NCBI GenBank assembly: GCA_938022235.1
Contig: CALIEL010000247.1
Coordinates: 1 to 27,073, forward strand
Reading direction: 5' to 3'
Source: Oribacterium parvum
GTDB lineage: Bacteria; Bacillota; Clostridia; Lachnospirales; Lachnospiraceae
DNA: 27,073 nucleotides
The stretch's first letter is position 1. Each line of letters opens with the position of its first letter. This document shows, in pieces, positions 1-8,065 of this stretch. The notes under the pieces were generated by a model. That model had not been told where the DNA came from, did no database searches, and saw nothing but the letters and a program-made list of their open reading frames with translations. The position numbers and the translations under genes are program-made.

Positions 1-376
1 CTCCCCTCAGTTCCTCCCGATGGGGATAGAGAACCCGAATAGCGCCCAGCAGCATGGCAGTGTGGGCATCATGGCCACAGGCATGCATACATCCCTTATG
101 CTCGGAACAAAAGGGGAGCTTAGTATCTTCTGTTATGGGCAGGGCATCCATATCCGCCCGTAGAGCCAAGACTTTTCCGGGCTGCTTTCCCTTTAAAGTG
201 GCAATAATACTGCTGTCCTTTTCAGAAAGCCGGTAAGGAATGCCGATTTCATCTAATTGATGAGTGACATACTCACGCGTTTTTGGCAAATGAAAGCCAA
301 GCTCCGGTATTCTATGTAAGTCCCTTCGCATGGCAATAATCTTTGCTTCGATACTTTTACATTCTTCCCACCACAT
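1..376 (-). CDS. M20-family amidohydrolase/peptidase, amino-terminal part (runs off the left edge)
   Basis: The minus-strand frame opens with MWWEECKSIEAKIIAMRRDL and is open to the window edge (125 codons). Seen: HRIPELGF, LRADMDALPI and the metal-site region HACGHDAHTAMLLGA. These are hallmarks of M20D hydrolases (hippurate hydrolase, N-acyl-amino-acid amidohydrolases and carboxypeptidases), di-metal cytoplasmic enzymes that remove acyl groups or residues from small peptides and acylated amino acids. The exact substrate cannot be told. An ATG four bases upstream gives only seven codons, so the start at 376 is preferred; a GGGAAGG ribosome site lies just before it. It begins 17 bases after the stop of the upstream DUF4143 ATPase on the same strand, so the two may share a transcript. 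The carboxy part, including the dimerisation domain, is outside the window. Confidence 0.9.
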   Translation of the reverse strand, partial: MWWEECKSIEAKIIAMRRDLHRIPELGFHLPKTREYVTHQLDEIGIPYRLSEKDSSIIATLKGKQPGKVLALRADMDALPITEDTKLPFCSEHKGCMHACGHDAHTAMLLGAIRVLYPHREELRG

Positions 377-393
377 ACATTTTCCTTCCCTTC

Positions 394-1695
394 TTATAAA
401 AATACCGCCATATAAAGGGGCATAGACAGAACGCCTCCTTCTTCGCCGATGTTTCCGTCATGAAATTTATAAGCTCCGGAAACATGCTTCTGATTTATCA
501 GCCAGTTTAAAGAATTTGCTCTACTCTGTCCGCTTTTAACTTCGATAGCCCAAATTTCTCCCTCTTTTTGTGTTAAAAAGTCAATTTCTTTTTTACTACT
601 TTCATTTTTGTAAAAATAAAGGGGGAGTTCTTTTTTGATGAGAATATCCGCTATTAGACATTCATATAAGCCTCCTTTTGTATTGGCCAGGAGGGTATTT
701 TCGATAATATGCTGTTTCAAACCGAAATCTTTCATGGCAATCAGTAAAGATAAATCTGTAGTATAGGCTCGAAAGAAATCTTCTCTGGCATAGTCTGAGA
801 GATCGTACTGCACATCTGTCACTAATTTAGAAAGGGAGACCATATCTGCCGAAGAGAGCCAGTCAATACTGGTATAAAATTTCTGTGCTCTTCCTCCTTT
901 TTCCACTTCCTTGTATTGAAATTTATGATTTTCTTTGTCCAGAACTTGCCTTCCTAAAGATAAAAAGCATTTTTCCGCTTTGACTTTTTCATCAGACCGA
1001 GCGTAGTGGGCAATATCATAACGATAGCCCATCAAAAGCTCTTTTTGTATTTGATCTGCAATTCGAAAATCCTGATGCTCCATATAATGAGCAAGAACTT
1101 CGGGCATTCCCCCCAGGGCAAGATATTCTCGTAAATAGGACATCATGGTATTGTGAACAGCTTCTGGAACCGGTGTCTTCTTCAGGAACAGAGTTTTTAA
1201 ATCAGAAAGCAGATCCTCCTGAATACCCTTTGCCCATAAAAACTCTTCAAAGTCTAAACCGAACATTCGCAGATATTCTACATACCCTACCGGATAGGAA
1301 GAGGCTCTTTGGTAGTCTATTCCAAGAAGGGAACCGGAGGCGATAATATCGAACTGCCCATCCAAGGTCCAGAATTTTAAAGAGGTGATAGCTTCCGGAC
1401 ACTCCTGAATTTCGTCTAAGAAAATGAGAATTTCTCCCGGGATAAATTGTAGGTTGGGGTAACGAAAGCGCATGGCGGTAATCATGGAAGCAACAGTTAA
1501 ATCTCCGGTGAAAATAGAGCGATCGGAGTTGCTTTCCTTGAAATTAATATAAAGCATCTCTTTATAAGCTGATTTCCCAAATGCTTGAACGGCATAGGTC
1601 TTTCCCACCTGCCTTGCCCCAAGAACCAATAAAGATTTTTTCTTTTCCTGTTTTTTCCAATTCCACAATTGACTCATCACTTTTCTCTTTAACAT
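394..1695 (-). CDS. AAA+ ATPase with carboxy-terminal DUF4143 domain
   Basis: Using the start at 1695, which has an AGAGGAG ribosome site six bases upstream, the protein is 433 residues. A longer reading to 1725 adds ten residues but has no comparable ribosome site. Seen: Walker A GARQVGKT near the amino end (residues 26-33 from this start), Walker B ILIFLDEIQE (about 90-99), the sensor-like stretch IIASGSLLG, and near the carboxy end KKEIDFLTQ...WAIEVKSG, which resembles a PD-(D/E)xK nuclease-type core. This is the standard layout of the large AAA_14/DUF4143 family. Its members are abundant in gut and oral anaerobes and have no agreed function. The gene lies behind a four-copy 32-bp repeat array and a strong promoter. 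A second, diverged member lies at 8277-9554. Confidence 0.88.
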   Translation of the reverse strand: MLKRKVMSQLWNWKKQEKKKSLLVLGARQVGKTYAVQAFGKSAYKEMLYINFKESNSDRSIFTGDLTVASMITAMRFRYPNLQFIPGEILIFLDEIQECPEAITSLKFWTLDGQFDIIASGSLLGIDYQRASSYPVGYVEYLRMFGLDFEEFLWAKGIQEDLLSDLKTLFLKKTPVPEAVHNTMMSYLREYLALGGMPEVLAHYMEHQDFRIADQIQKELLMGYRYDIAHYARSDEKVKAEKCFLSLGRQVLDKENHKFQYKEVEKGGRAQKFYTSIDWLSSADMVSLSKLVTDVQYDLSDYAREDFFRAYTTDLSLLIAMKDFGLKQHIIENTLLANTKGGLYECLIADILIKKELPLYFYKNESSKKEIDFLTQKEGEIWAIEVKSGQSRANSLNWLINQKHVSGAYKFHDGNIGEEGGVLSMPLYMAVFL

Positions 1696-1817
1696 TCTTT
1701 GCTCCTCTTTTGCAAATATAGCCACATTTTGGAATGAAATATCGTGAGGAAAATCGATGGCTGTTCCATAAAGCGCTTGAATTCTTCCCCAAGTATTGTC
1801 GGATAGATATACTTTTA

Positions 1818-1931
1818 TTCTAAAATGTTGATATACGGATATTTTTGCTTTCTAAAATGTTGATGGATGGACATTTTTACCTTCTAAAATGTTGATATAT
1901 GGATATTTTAGCCTTCCAAAATGTTGATGTC
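1818..1931. repeat. Four 32-bp direct repeats over the DUF4143 ATPase promoter
   Basis: Copies start at 1818, 1850, 1882 and 1914 with an exact 32-bp step, close to three helical turns. Each begins TTCTAAAATGTTGAT (the last has TTCCAAAATGTTGAT), followed by a less conserved GGATATTTT-like part. The fourth copy falls between the -35 and -10 boxes of the minus-strand promoter at 1905-1933, and the other three cover the start of the transcript. The spacing and position suggest an operator array for a multimeric regulator. That role is inference. Confidence 0.85.
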
Positions 1932-1933
1932 AA
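1905..1933 (-). promoter_or_regulatory. Sigma-A-type promoter for the DUF4143 ATPase
   Basis: On the minus strand TTGACA (1933-1928) is followed by exactly 17 bases and TAAAAT (1910-1905). Transcription would begin near 1898, giving a leader of about 200 bases before the ATPase start that contains three of the four 32-bp repeats. Confidence 0.7.
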
Positions 1934-2125
1934 ATCAAAAATAGGACTTTGGGGCGACTTTAGGGCGATTTTATGGACGAAGCTTTCGATTAAGGGGGAG
2001 ATTAACTATACAAGGACACCCAATCCGCAACAAATCAGCTTAGGAAGATAAGCTTGTGGAAGCAAGGGGAGCAAGCTACAATAAAGTGAAGAAGTACAAT
2101 ACCATAGCAGTATAGTAATCAATCA

Positions 2126-2187
2126 CTTTGCTTCGCAAAGCAGTTTATTTCAACAGTATTGCATTTCAACAGTAATGCATCTCAATA
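2126..2187 (+). promoter_or_regulatory. Hairpin and 16-bp direct repeats in front of rarA
   Basis: A short stem CTTTGC/GCAAAG with loop TTC spans 2126-2140. It is followed by two 16-base copies beginning ATTTCAACAGTA (2147-2162 and 2163-2178, one mismatch) and a partial third (ATCTCAATA). The repeats end about seven bases before the AAAGGA ribosome site of rarA. The rest of the 1696-2200 gap holds only the 32-bp array and AT-rich sequence; no gene is evident. A regulatory role is possible but unproven. Confidence 0.5.
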
Positions 2188-2200
2188 AGAAAGGATAAGC

Positions 2201-3469
2201 ATGGATATCTTTAGCTACCAGGCAGAGAAAAATAAAGAGAAGATGGCTCCCCTAGCAGCCAGAATGCGGCCGAGAAGCTTGGAGGAAGTGGTGGGGCAGG
2301 AGCATATTTTGGGAAAAGATAAGCTTTTATCCCGTCTGATTCGTTCAGACCAGCTTCATTCTCTTCTTTTCTTCGGACCCCCGGGAACGGGGAAAACCTC
2401 TCTTGCCAAGGTAATTGCCAACAGTAGCAAGGCGGATTTTATTCCCATCAATGCCACTACCGCCGGGAAGAAGGACATGGAAGAGGCGGTGGCAAGAGCC
2501 AAGGAAAACATGGGAGGCTACGGCAGAAAAACCATTTTGTTTGTAGACGAGATTCATCGCTTCAATAAGGCCCAGCAGGACTATCTTCTTCCCCATGTGG
2601 AGGAGGGCACCATCATTTTGATTGGGGCAACCACGGAAAATCCCTACTTTGAAGTGAATACCGCCCTGCTTTCCCGTTCTCAGCTTTTCGAATTGCATTC
2701 CCTAAAGAAGGAAGATATTGTAAAGCTATTGCAAACGGCGACACAGGATAAGACTCGGGGAATGGGAAATTACAATGCGGTGCTGGAGGAAGAGGCCTGT
2801 GACTTTTTGGCAGAGCATGCCTTCGGAGATGCCAGAGTTGCCTTAAATGCCTTGGAGCTTGCCATTCTCAGTACCAATCCTTCTGCAAACGGAGAAATCC
2901 GCATCACCAAGGAGGTGGTGGCGGAGTGTATGCAGGAGAAGATTCTTCGTTATGACGGAGAATCGGAGCATTATGACACCATTTCCGCCTTTATCAAATC
3001 CATGCGGGGATCGGATCCTCAGGCGGCGGTATATTATCTTTCGAAAATGCTGCAATCCGGAGAGGATATTCGTTTTATCGCCAGAAGAATTATGATTTGT
3101 GCGGCGGAGGATGTGGGAAATGCAGATCCTCAGGCTTTGGTTTTGGCCACCAGCGCCAGCCTTGCGGTGGAGAGAATCGGTATGCCGGAGGCTCAAATCA
3201 TTTTGTCCCAAGCATGTACCTATGTGGCTTCCGCCAAGAAGTCCAATGCCTGCGTAAAGGCCATTATGTCCGCCAATGAAGTGGTTCGGGAAAAGGGAAA
3301 TTTACCCATTCCTTCTTATCTGAGAGATGCCCACTACACAGGACATGAGCAGCTGGGACGGGGCATAGGCTATAAATATCCCCACGACTATCCGGGACAC
3401 TATGTGGAACAACAGTATTTGCCTACAGAAATTAAGGACATGATTTTCTATGATATGGAGGAGAAATAG
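2201..3469 (+). CDS. rarA: Replication-associated recombination protein A (RarA/MgsA-type AAA+ ATPase)
   Basis: The 422-residue protein has the normal family length. Seen: the amino-terminal PLAARMRPRSLEEVVGQEH typical of RarA and clamp-loader relatives, Walker A GPPGTGKT at 59-66, Walker B DEIHRF at 116-121, the sensor ATTENP, and a carboxy half containing SDPQAAVYYLSKML and a tail with GYKYPHDYPGHYV, both characteristic of the MgsA/RarA tetramerisation region. The family acts at stalled replication forks with single-strand-binding protein. The start is supported by AAAGGA about seven bases upstream. It stands alone on the plus strand, divergent from the DUF4143 ATPase, and a repeat block follows its stop. 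Confidence 0.95.
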   Translation: MDIFSYQAEKNKEKMAPLAARMRPRSLEEVVGQEHILGKDKLLSRLIRSDQLHSLLFFGPPGTGKTSLAKVIANSSKADFIPINATTAGKKDMEEAVARAKENMGGYGRKTILFVDEIHRFNKAQQDYLLPHVEEGTIILIGATTENPYFEVNTALLSRSQLFELHSLKKEDIVKLLQTATQDKTRGMGNYNAVLEEEACDFLAEHAFGDARVALNALELAILSTNPSANGEIRITKEVVAECMQEKILRYDGESEHYDTISAFIKSMRGSDPQAAVYYLSKMLQSGEDIRFIARRIMICAAEDVGNADPQALVLATSASLAVERIGMPEAQIILSQACTYVASAKKSNACVKAIMSANEVVREKGNLPIPSYLRDAHYTGHEQLGRGIGYKYPHDYPGHYVEQQYLPTEIKDMIFYDMEEK

Positions 3470-3474
3470 TTTTA

Positions 3475-3542
3475 CGCATAAGGAAGAAATCCGTATAAGG
3501 GAGAAATCCGTATAAAGAAGAAATCCGCATAAGGAAGAAATC
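3475..3542. repeat. Four tandem 17-bp repeats after rarA
   Basis: Units start at 3475, 3492, 3509 and 3526. The first and fourth are identical (CGCATAAGGAAGAAATC); the middle two differ at two positions each. The block begins five bases after the rarA stop. No open frame uses it, and its purpose is not visible. Confidence 0.85.
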
Positions 3543-3569
3543 CGGAACAGATCTTCCTCCGTTAAGGAG

Positions 3570-3640
3570 AAGCGGATAGCCCTGCACATCAGAAAGATAA
3601 GGGATAAGCGGGATAGCCCTACACGTCAAAAAGAGAGGGG
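3570..3640. repeat. Imperfect 34-35-bp direct repeat in the rarA-lipoprotein gap
   Basis: The stretch 3570-3603 recurs at 3606-3640. Both contain AAGCGG(G)ATAGCCCT followed by a purine-rich tail. It lies just downstream of the 17-bp block, so the 3470-3833 gap is largely repeat-derived. The remaining 3641-3820 is AT-rich and shows no gene; the promoter of the lipoprotein must be here but is not clear. Confidence 0.6.
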
Positions 3641-3833
3641 ATTAGCTTTAGAGAAAATCATGAAAATGATGGGGAATTCCCTGCATTTTCTTCGTATTCT
3701 TTAAGAAATAAGACAGAAAAAGGCAATACTATATTCCCATCTATCTGTTAGTATGAAAATGTTCCCAAAGGCGGAACAGTAGACATTTCTGCATTTGACC
3801 GTAAAGAAGCGGAAATACAGTAGGAGGACAACT

Positions 3834-4688
3834 ATGAAAAAAGCGATTTTGATTACCATGGCAGGACTTATGATTTTTGCAGCAGGCTGTGGAAAGAAGG
3901 CAAGCCAGGAATCAAAGGCTGCAGCAGAGGAGCCCAGCTCTGAAGCATTGTCGGAGAATAGTCTTAGTGCCAAGGTACAGAAGATTGAAGATGGAAAGTT
4001 AACGGTAGAAACCGGAGAAGGAAAGGTTTACACCTTTGACAGCAAGGGCGCTAAGCTGGATCCTACCTGGGATCTTATGGCAGGAGACGAGGTAGAAATC
4101 GGCTATGAGGGCACAGAGCCTCAGGACGGCATGACGGTTAAAACGGTAACGGTATCCGTTCCTTACGAGTTTACTACAGAGGACTTCAATGACGAGTCCA
4201 ATCTTTACGGCGAAATCACCGCAGTGGACGACAAGAGCATTACCGTAAAGGAAATTCCCGATTTCCGTGAGGCGGCTACCCAGGGAGAGGATACAGAAGG
4301 CAAGAAGTACGGCGACACCTTCGTTTTCCAAAGACCGGCATTTGAGCTGGATCTTACCAAGGAAGGTTTGGGCGTCGGCAAGGAAATCAGCATTTACTAT
4401 TTGGGAGATGTGAAGAACAATCCGTTGGCTTTCTACACCATTACCGAGGATGCTTTGGAAGAGGAAGATGCCAACAACCTTCAGATTAAGGGAACCATCG
4501 AGAAGGTAGACGGGGACATCGTTATCTTAAAGTGCGATGACAGCCACAGATTCCGATTCACCACAGACGGTAATGCGGAGGTGAACAAGGCCGCTACGGA
4601 AAATGTTGGAAAGACCGTTGTGGTAACCTACAGCACCTCTCTTCGTGCCAGAGTTTCTGTAGCAGAGGGAATCAAGGCAGTAGAGTAA
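3834..4688 (+). CDS. Secreted lipoprotein of unknown function
   Basis: The chosen start, MKKAILITMAGLMIFAAGC, has TAGGAGGA eight bases upstream. The frame can be extended to 3795, but that adds a charged stretch without a ribosome site. Seen: a signal peptide with lipobox FAAGC (Cys19), then a Lys/Glu/Ser-rich linker, then about 230 residues that look like repeated small beta modules, each with a KVQKIEDGKLTVET- or GTIEKVDGDIVILK-like strand pattern at roughly 45, 125 and 215. The product should be anchored to the outside of the cell membrane. No enzyme motif is seen. The stem-loop after the stop suggests a single-gene transcript. Confidence 0.8.
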   Translation: MKKAILITMAGLMIFAAGCGKKASQESKAAAEEPSSEALSENSLSAKVQKIEDGKLTVETGEGKVYTFDSKGAKLDPTWDLMAGDEVEIGYEGTEPQDGMTVKTVTVSVPYEFTTEDFNDESNLYGEITAVDDKSITVKEIPDFREAATQGEDTEGKKYGDTFVFQRPAFELDLTKEGLGVGKEISIYYLGDVKNNPLAFYTITEDALEEEDANNLQIKGTIEKVDGDIVILKCDDSHRFRFTTDGNAEVNKAATENVGKTVVVTYSTSLRARVSVAEGIKAVE

Positions 4689-4715
4689 GGATTGGGGCTT
4701 TGCTGAAAGAGGAGG

Positions 4716-4746
4716 AGTCCCTTGGTAGAATTAAGGGACTTTTCTG
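4716..4746 (+). terminator. Rho-independent terminator of the lipoprotein gene
   Basis: Stem AGTCCCTT (4716-4723)/AAGGGACT (4733-4740), nine-base loop, then a T run. Confidence 0.7.
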
Positions 4747-4774
4747 AAAGAAAACAAGATTTTAAAAGAAAAAG

Positions 4775-4851
4775 GAAGGATTCCACGATGAGGAATCCTT
4801 CGGTGAAAATGAAAAAGGCAGCCGGAGGGAAGCAGAATTCTCTCCGGCTGC
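4775..4851 (-). terminator. Two stem-loops ending the minus-strand 70-aa/dtd group
   Basis: Stem 1: GCAGCCGGAG (4819-4828)/CTCCGGCTGC (4842-4851), with A-rich sequence on the left and T-rich on the right, so it could work in both directions. Stem 2: GAAGGATTCC (4775-4784)/GGAATCCTTC (4792-4801), followed on the minus strand by CCTTTTTCTTTT. Together they lie just after the stop at 4859 of the minus-strand gene. Confidence 0.65.
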
Positions 4852-4858
4852 TTTTGGC

Positions 4859-5071
4859 TTATTCAAATACATCCTCATAGCTTTGAAAATCCGCTTTACC
4901 TTCAGCCACCAGCTGTGCTTCATGAAGCATAGCTTTTATGCAATTTGGAATTTCGTTTTTTATGGCATAAAATTGTTTCTCAAGTTCTTCTCCCGTGAAA
5001 CCTTGCCGAAGCAAGTCGTCAAGAATTTCTTTGGAGAAATCCCAATTATCCTCTTTTTGCAAAGTATTCAT
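4859..5071 (-). CDS. Small hypothetical protein, 70 residues
   Basis: The protein begins MNTLQKEDNWDFSKEILDDL and is acidic and probably helical, without membrane segments. An AAGGAG ribosome site stands before the start. It starts 20 bases after the stop of dtd on the same strand, and two terminators follow it, so it looks like the last gene of a DUF4250-dtd group. Size and composition resemble small antitoxin-like or RelB/Phd-class proteins, but no DNA-binding motif can be named and no toxin is beside it. I do not recognise the family. A 70-codon frame on the opposite strand over the same bases is taken as a shadow. Confidence 0.6.
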   Translation of the reverse strand: MNTLQKEDNWDFSKEILDDLLRQGFTGEELEKQFYAIKNEIPNCIKAMLHEAQLVAEGKADFQSYEDVFE

Positions 5072-5091
5072 AAGGAACTCCTTTTAGGCTA

Positions 5092-5535
5092 TTAAGCCTC
5101 GCTATCATACATAATGGTAAAGGGACCGTCGTTGATTAAAGCAACCTGCATATCCGCGCCGAACTGTCCATGAGCAAGAGGTATTCCCTGCTCCTCCGCC
5201 TTTTTACAAAAATACTCATATAAGGCATTGGCATGGTCCGGGGCTCCCGCATTGATAAAGCTGGGGCGGTTTCCTCTACGAGTATCCGCATAGAGGGTAA
5301 ACTGGCTCACCACCAAAAGGGAGCCGGAAACATCCCGAATGGAAAGATTGGTTTTTCCATTTTCATCCTCAAAAAGACGGGCATCTAAAACCTTTTTCAG
5401 CATCTTATCCGCCACTTCCTCCGTATCGGTCTGGCTTACCCCAAGAAGAATAAGATAGCCCTTCTCAATGGCTCCGATGACATTTCCCGAAACGGAAACG
5501 CTGGCTTCTTTCACTCTTTGTACTAAACAACGCAT
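5092..5535 (-). CDS. dtd: D-aminoacyl-tRNA deacylase (Dtd)
   Basis: The 147-residue protein has the usual length. Seen: the start MRCLVQRVKEASVSV, the active-site segment SQFTLYADTRRGNRPSF, and the second cross-subunit loop NDGPFTIM near the carboxy end; the SQxTL and Gly-cisPro regions are the family signature. The enzyme hydrolyses D-amino acids mischarged on tRNA (classically D-Tyr) and acts as a dimer in the cytoplasm. The ribosome site AAGGAGG lies six bases before the start. The DUF4250 gene ends 19 bases upstream and the 70-residue gene follows, so the three are probably co-transcribed. Confidence 0.95.
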   Translation of the reverse strand: MRCLVQRVKEASVSVSGNVIGAIEKGYLILLGVSQTDTEEVADKMLKKVLDARLFEDENGKTNLSIRDVSGSLLVVSQFTLYADTRRGNRPSFINAGAPDHANALYEYFCKKAEEQGIPLAHGQFGADMQVALINDGPFTIMYDSEA

Positions 5536-5554
5536 AAAACCTCCTTAGGCTGTC

Positions 5555-5731
5555 TTAACGAAATTGCTTTTGACTTTCTTGATATTCAAAGCCTGCCGCC
5601 TGTAATTTTTGGCAAAGCTCATCTTTATTCAGCTGTAAATCCAAGCACAAATCTTCTAAACTATTGTATTCATCCCTTAATTTCAGATTGATGAAACTAA
5701 GCAAGATAAAAGGATCCTTGGGGATTTCCAT
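5555..5731 (-). CDS. DUF4250 family small protein
   Basis: A 58-residue frame begins MEIPKDPFILLSFINLKLRD and ends with QESQKQFR. The PxDPxxLLSxxNxKLRD start and the aromatic YE.. ending match what I know of DUF4250, a short family common in Lachnospiraceae and related Clostridia, of unknown function. A GGAG ribosome site lies six bases upstream. It is the first gene of the minus-strand group leading into dtd. The 244 bases between it and the plus-strand gene at 5976 are AT-rich and hold no recognisable gene. Confidence 0.85.
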   Translation of the reverse strand: MEIPKDPFILLSFINLKLRDEYNSLEDLCLDLQLNKDELCQKLQAAGFEYQESQKQFR

Positions 5732-5975
5732 GATTGCTCCTTTCTTTTGGGAGGGAAAATGCTTCCCTGATAAACGAAGACTATCATAGCATAAAAGAGA
5801 GGGAAGGGGAGAAGGGATTTATGATATTGAACTGTGGTGAAATGAAAATAGATTAATGAATGATTAAAATAGTGATAATTCACTAATATATGTAGTAAAT
5901 AGATAAAAATATTTTTCTGTGCTAGAATCAACTGTAGATATGGAATGAAAAAGTCTGCTTTTTTAGAGGAGCGAT

Positions 5976-7163
5976 ATGGATAAGAAGATATATAAGTACA
6001 TAAGTGAATTAGAAGATAAAAAAGAACAAAAAAAGGGTTATTTTTTTAGGTATAAGGACAACATTGGGGTAATTGCCGAACTATGCGCAATAATTACGTT
6101 TATTATTGCAATCATTACTTCATTGACTCAGTTATGGAACAGCCATCAAGAAGCAAAATTTTATAATATAAATCAAGACTATTTTTTTCAAGAACCAATA
6201 GCAATAATTTTATTTAATGTAACAAGCAAAGTAATACTAAGGTTTGTTAGTATTTTTTTTCCAATCTTAGCTTTCTATTTTATAAAATTGTGTAAAAACT
6301 CTTCTTCAAATATATCTATAAATACACAAGAAAATAATAAAAATCTAGAAAATTACATCGTACAAAAAATCATACCATTGGTGATGCATGCAATATTTTT
6401 TTTGAGCTATTGTATCTACTTTCCCGTATTGTTTGAGGAAGAGTGTTATTTATTATTCAGCTGGTTTCCAGCGTGGAGTTCTCCCATTTTCTTTTTGATT
6501 TTAGCTATACTTAATGCTTTATATGTCCTTTTGCTATTATATTATAAAAGCAAGAATAAAACTTACATAGTGCTTGGTATTTTGGGGAGGATTATGTATG
6601 TTTTTTACATGTATCTTTATCAATCATCTTGTGAATCCCCGACAACTCCTAAAGAATGTGCTGAAATAATTTTATTTGGTTTATTATCAGGATATTATTT
6701 ATGGGTACAGTTGGTATTATCCTTAGAAACTGAAGCTCGTTATTATTGGTCAATTAGAATAGTATGCTTGCTTATGTTGTGTTTGATTCCTATTTGTTTT
6801 AGTAACTTTTTCATTTTAACTTACAAAGATACTTCTCAAAAAAATAAAACATACGAAATTGTGCAAAATAATAATTATCCTGAATTAACTGATACATCAG
6901 GACAAATCACTTCATCCTCAAACATCCAAGTGGTCATTTTACACCGTGGCTCACAAGTACTCCTAATGAATGGAGAAATAGATGGTAACAAAGCTATAAA
7001 TCCTCAGGAAGATGTGTCATCCAGTAACTTGGTTATTGATACCAGTTCCTATGAATTCCAAGAAGCAAGTCAATATCGTTTTTATAAAAAGGAATTTAAG
7101 AATGTAACCACAACAGAGCTTGTAAAAGAGCAACAAAATAAGAAAACACAGGAGTCTCCGTAA
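5976..7163 (+). CDS. Multi-pass membrane protein of unknown function, AT-rich
   Basis: The 395-residue protein starts with a charged cytoplasmic-looking stretch (EDKKEQKKG) and then has about seven hydrophobic segments, near residues 32-52, 72-103, 128-152, 158-190, 195-215, 228-250 and 258-284. It closes with a roughly 110-residue hydrophilic tail rich in Asn, Ser and Gln. The base composition is clearly more A+T-rich than its neighbours, with long runs of T and A and codons such as ATA and AAT, which suggests recent acquisition. The ribosome site GAGGAG lies before the ATG. No transporter or enzyme motif is seen. It shares strand and island with an XRE regulator and a DUF4143 ATPase, but the gaps (167 and 259 bases) do not prove one operon. 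Confidence 0.65.
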   Translation: MDKKIYKYISELEDKKEQKKGYFFRYKDNIGVIAELCAIITFIIAIITSLTQLWNSHQEAKFYNINQDYFFQEPIAIILFNVTSKVILRFVSIFFPILAFYFIKLCKNSSSNISINTQENNKNLENYIVQKIIPLVMHAIFFLSYCIYFPVLFEEECYLLFSWFPAWSSPIFFLILAILNALYVLLLLYYKSKNKTYIVLGILGRIMYVFYMYLYQSSCESPTTPKECAEIILFGLLSGYYLWVQLVLSLETEARYYWSIRIVCLLMLCLIPICFSNFFILTYKDTSQKNKTYEIVQNNNYPELTDTSGQITSSSNIQVVILHRGSQVLLMNGEIDGNKAINPQEDVSSSNLVIDTSSYEFQEASQYRFYKKEFKNVTTTELVKEQQNKKTQESP

Positions 7164-7330
7164 GCTTTCCATCATCCAAGGTATGGAGATAGAATGTATT
7201 GCATTAAAAAATACACAATTCTACTAAACCGGCAACAAACTATCGAAATTCGTCATACCTAATTCTACGAAATCCATCTATGCTTTCCTCATAAGCAAAG
7301 TTAACTGATACGAGAAAATGAGGAAAGACC

Positions 7331-8017
7331 ATGGGCATAGGCAAGGGAAATGAGAACATTCCTTGGATTTATAGAGGCATAGATTTTCAGACGTTGGGAA
7401 AACAAATCAAAAAATATCGTGTGTTAAGAGGGCTTCGACAAAGCGATTTGGCGGAGCTCATTTTTAGTACGACAAATACCATTTCCAGAATAGAAATAGG
7501 CGGAATCGGTTGCAGTCTGGAGAATCTCTTGCGGATTGCCGATGCCCTGCAGGTCAGCCCGGATGCCCTGCTCTTTGGGAATTTCAATCCTATGTACAGC
7601 CGCTTTTATCCTTATTTTTGGGATATGAAGGAGGAGATTTTGCGGAAAATGGAGGAGAACCTTTCGGAGATTTTCAAGGAAATATCTTCAAAGGAACAAC
7701 TGACTTTTGTGGAAAGAGATTTTCAGAAGTGGCTGAAAATGACGAAGCAAAGCCGAGAAGAAATGGAGGCACAAGCCAAGGAGCAGTCGGAAGAGGAGCT
7801 TCACTATTCGGTAGAGGATTATTTATTTTCTGCTACAAAAGTAGCCGACTCGGAAGAAAAAGCTGTGGAAGAGAATCCGGAGGAGAAAAAGACCAAGGCT
7901 CAGCTTCGGAAAGAGGAAAAGGCAAGACAACGGGAAAGTGCACGAAAGGAAAAGCAGCTTACACAGGAAGAACAAAGGCAGAGAGTACGGAAAGAAGCGG
8001 TGCGGAAAAAGAAGTAG
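7331..8017 (+). CDS. XRE-family helix-turn-helix regulator with a long basic/acidic helical tail
   Basis: The 228-residue protein has an HTH_3 domain at about residues 22-80: LGKQIKKYRVLRGLRQSDLA, then a recognition-helix region with TTNTISRIEIGG and the closing LLRIADALQVSPDALL. Residues 85-165 are a mixed helical region with FYPYFWDMKEEI. From about 165 to the end it is almost only Glu, Lys, Arg, Gln and Ala, typical of a long coiled or disordered charged helix. Ordinary XRE regulators are shorter and lack such a tail. It is followed by the 23-bp repeat array and the ATPase gene, so it is a natural candidate to bind that array; this is inference. The GAGGAAAG ribosome site supports the start. 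Confidence 0.8.
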   Translation: MGIGKGNENIPWIYRGIDFQTLGKQIKKYRVLRGLRQSDLAELIFSTTNTISRIEIGGIGCSLENLLRIADALQVSPDALLFGNFNPMYSRFYPYFWDMKEEILRKMEENLSEIFKEISSKEQLTFVERDFQKWLKMTKQSREEMEAQAKEQSEEELHYSVEDYLFSATKVADSEEKAVEENPEEKKTKAQLRKEEKARQRESARKEKQLTQEEQRQRVRKEAVRKKK

Positions 8018-8065
8018 TATAGGGAATTCATAGTTGAAATCGAATTGAACCGGATTCGAAATTTC

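Noticed and set aside
3302..3629. Two minus-strand frames after rarA
   Set aside because: They are made of the 17-bp repeats read in reverse (recurrent RISSLCG-like peptides) and are not genes.
7510..8022. 170-codon plus-strand frame inside the XRE gene
   Set aside because: It is an offset reading of the XRE gene, which has a clear helix-turn-helix domain and ribosome site.
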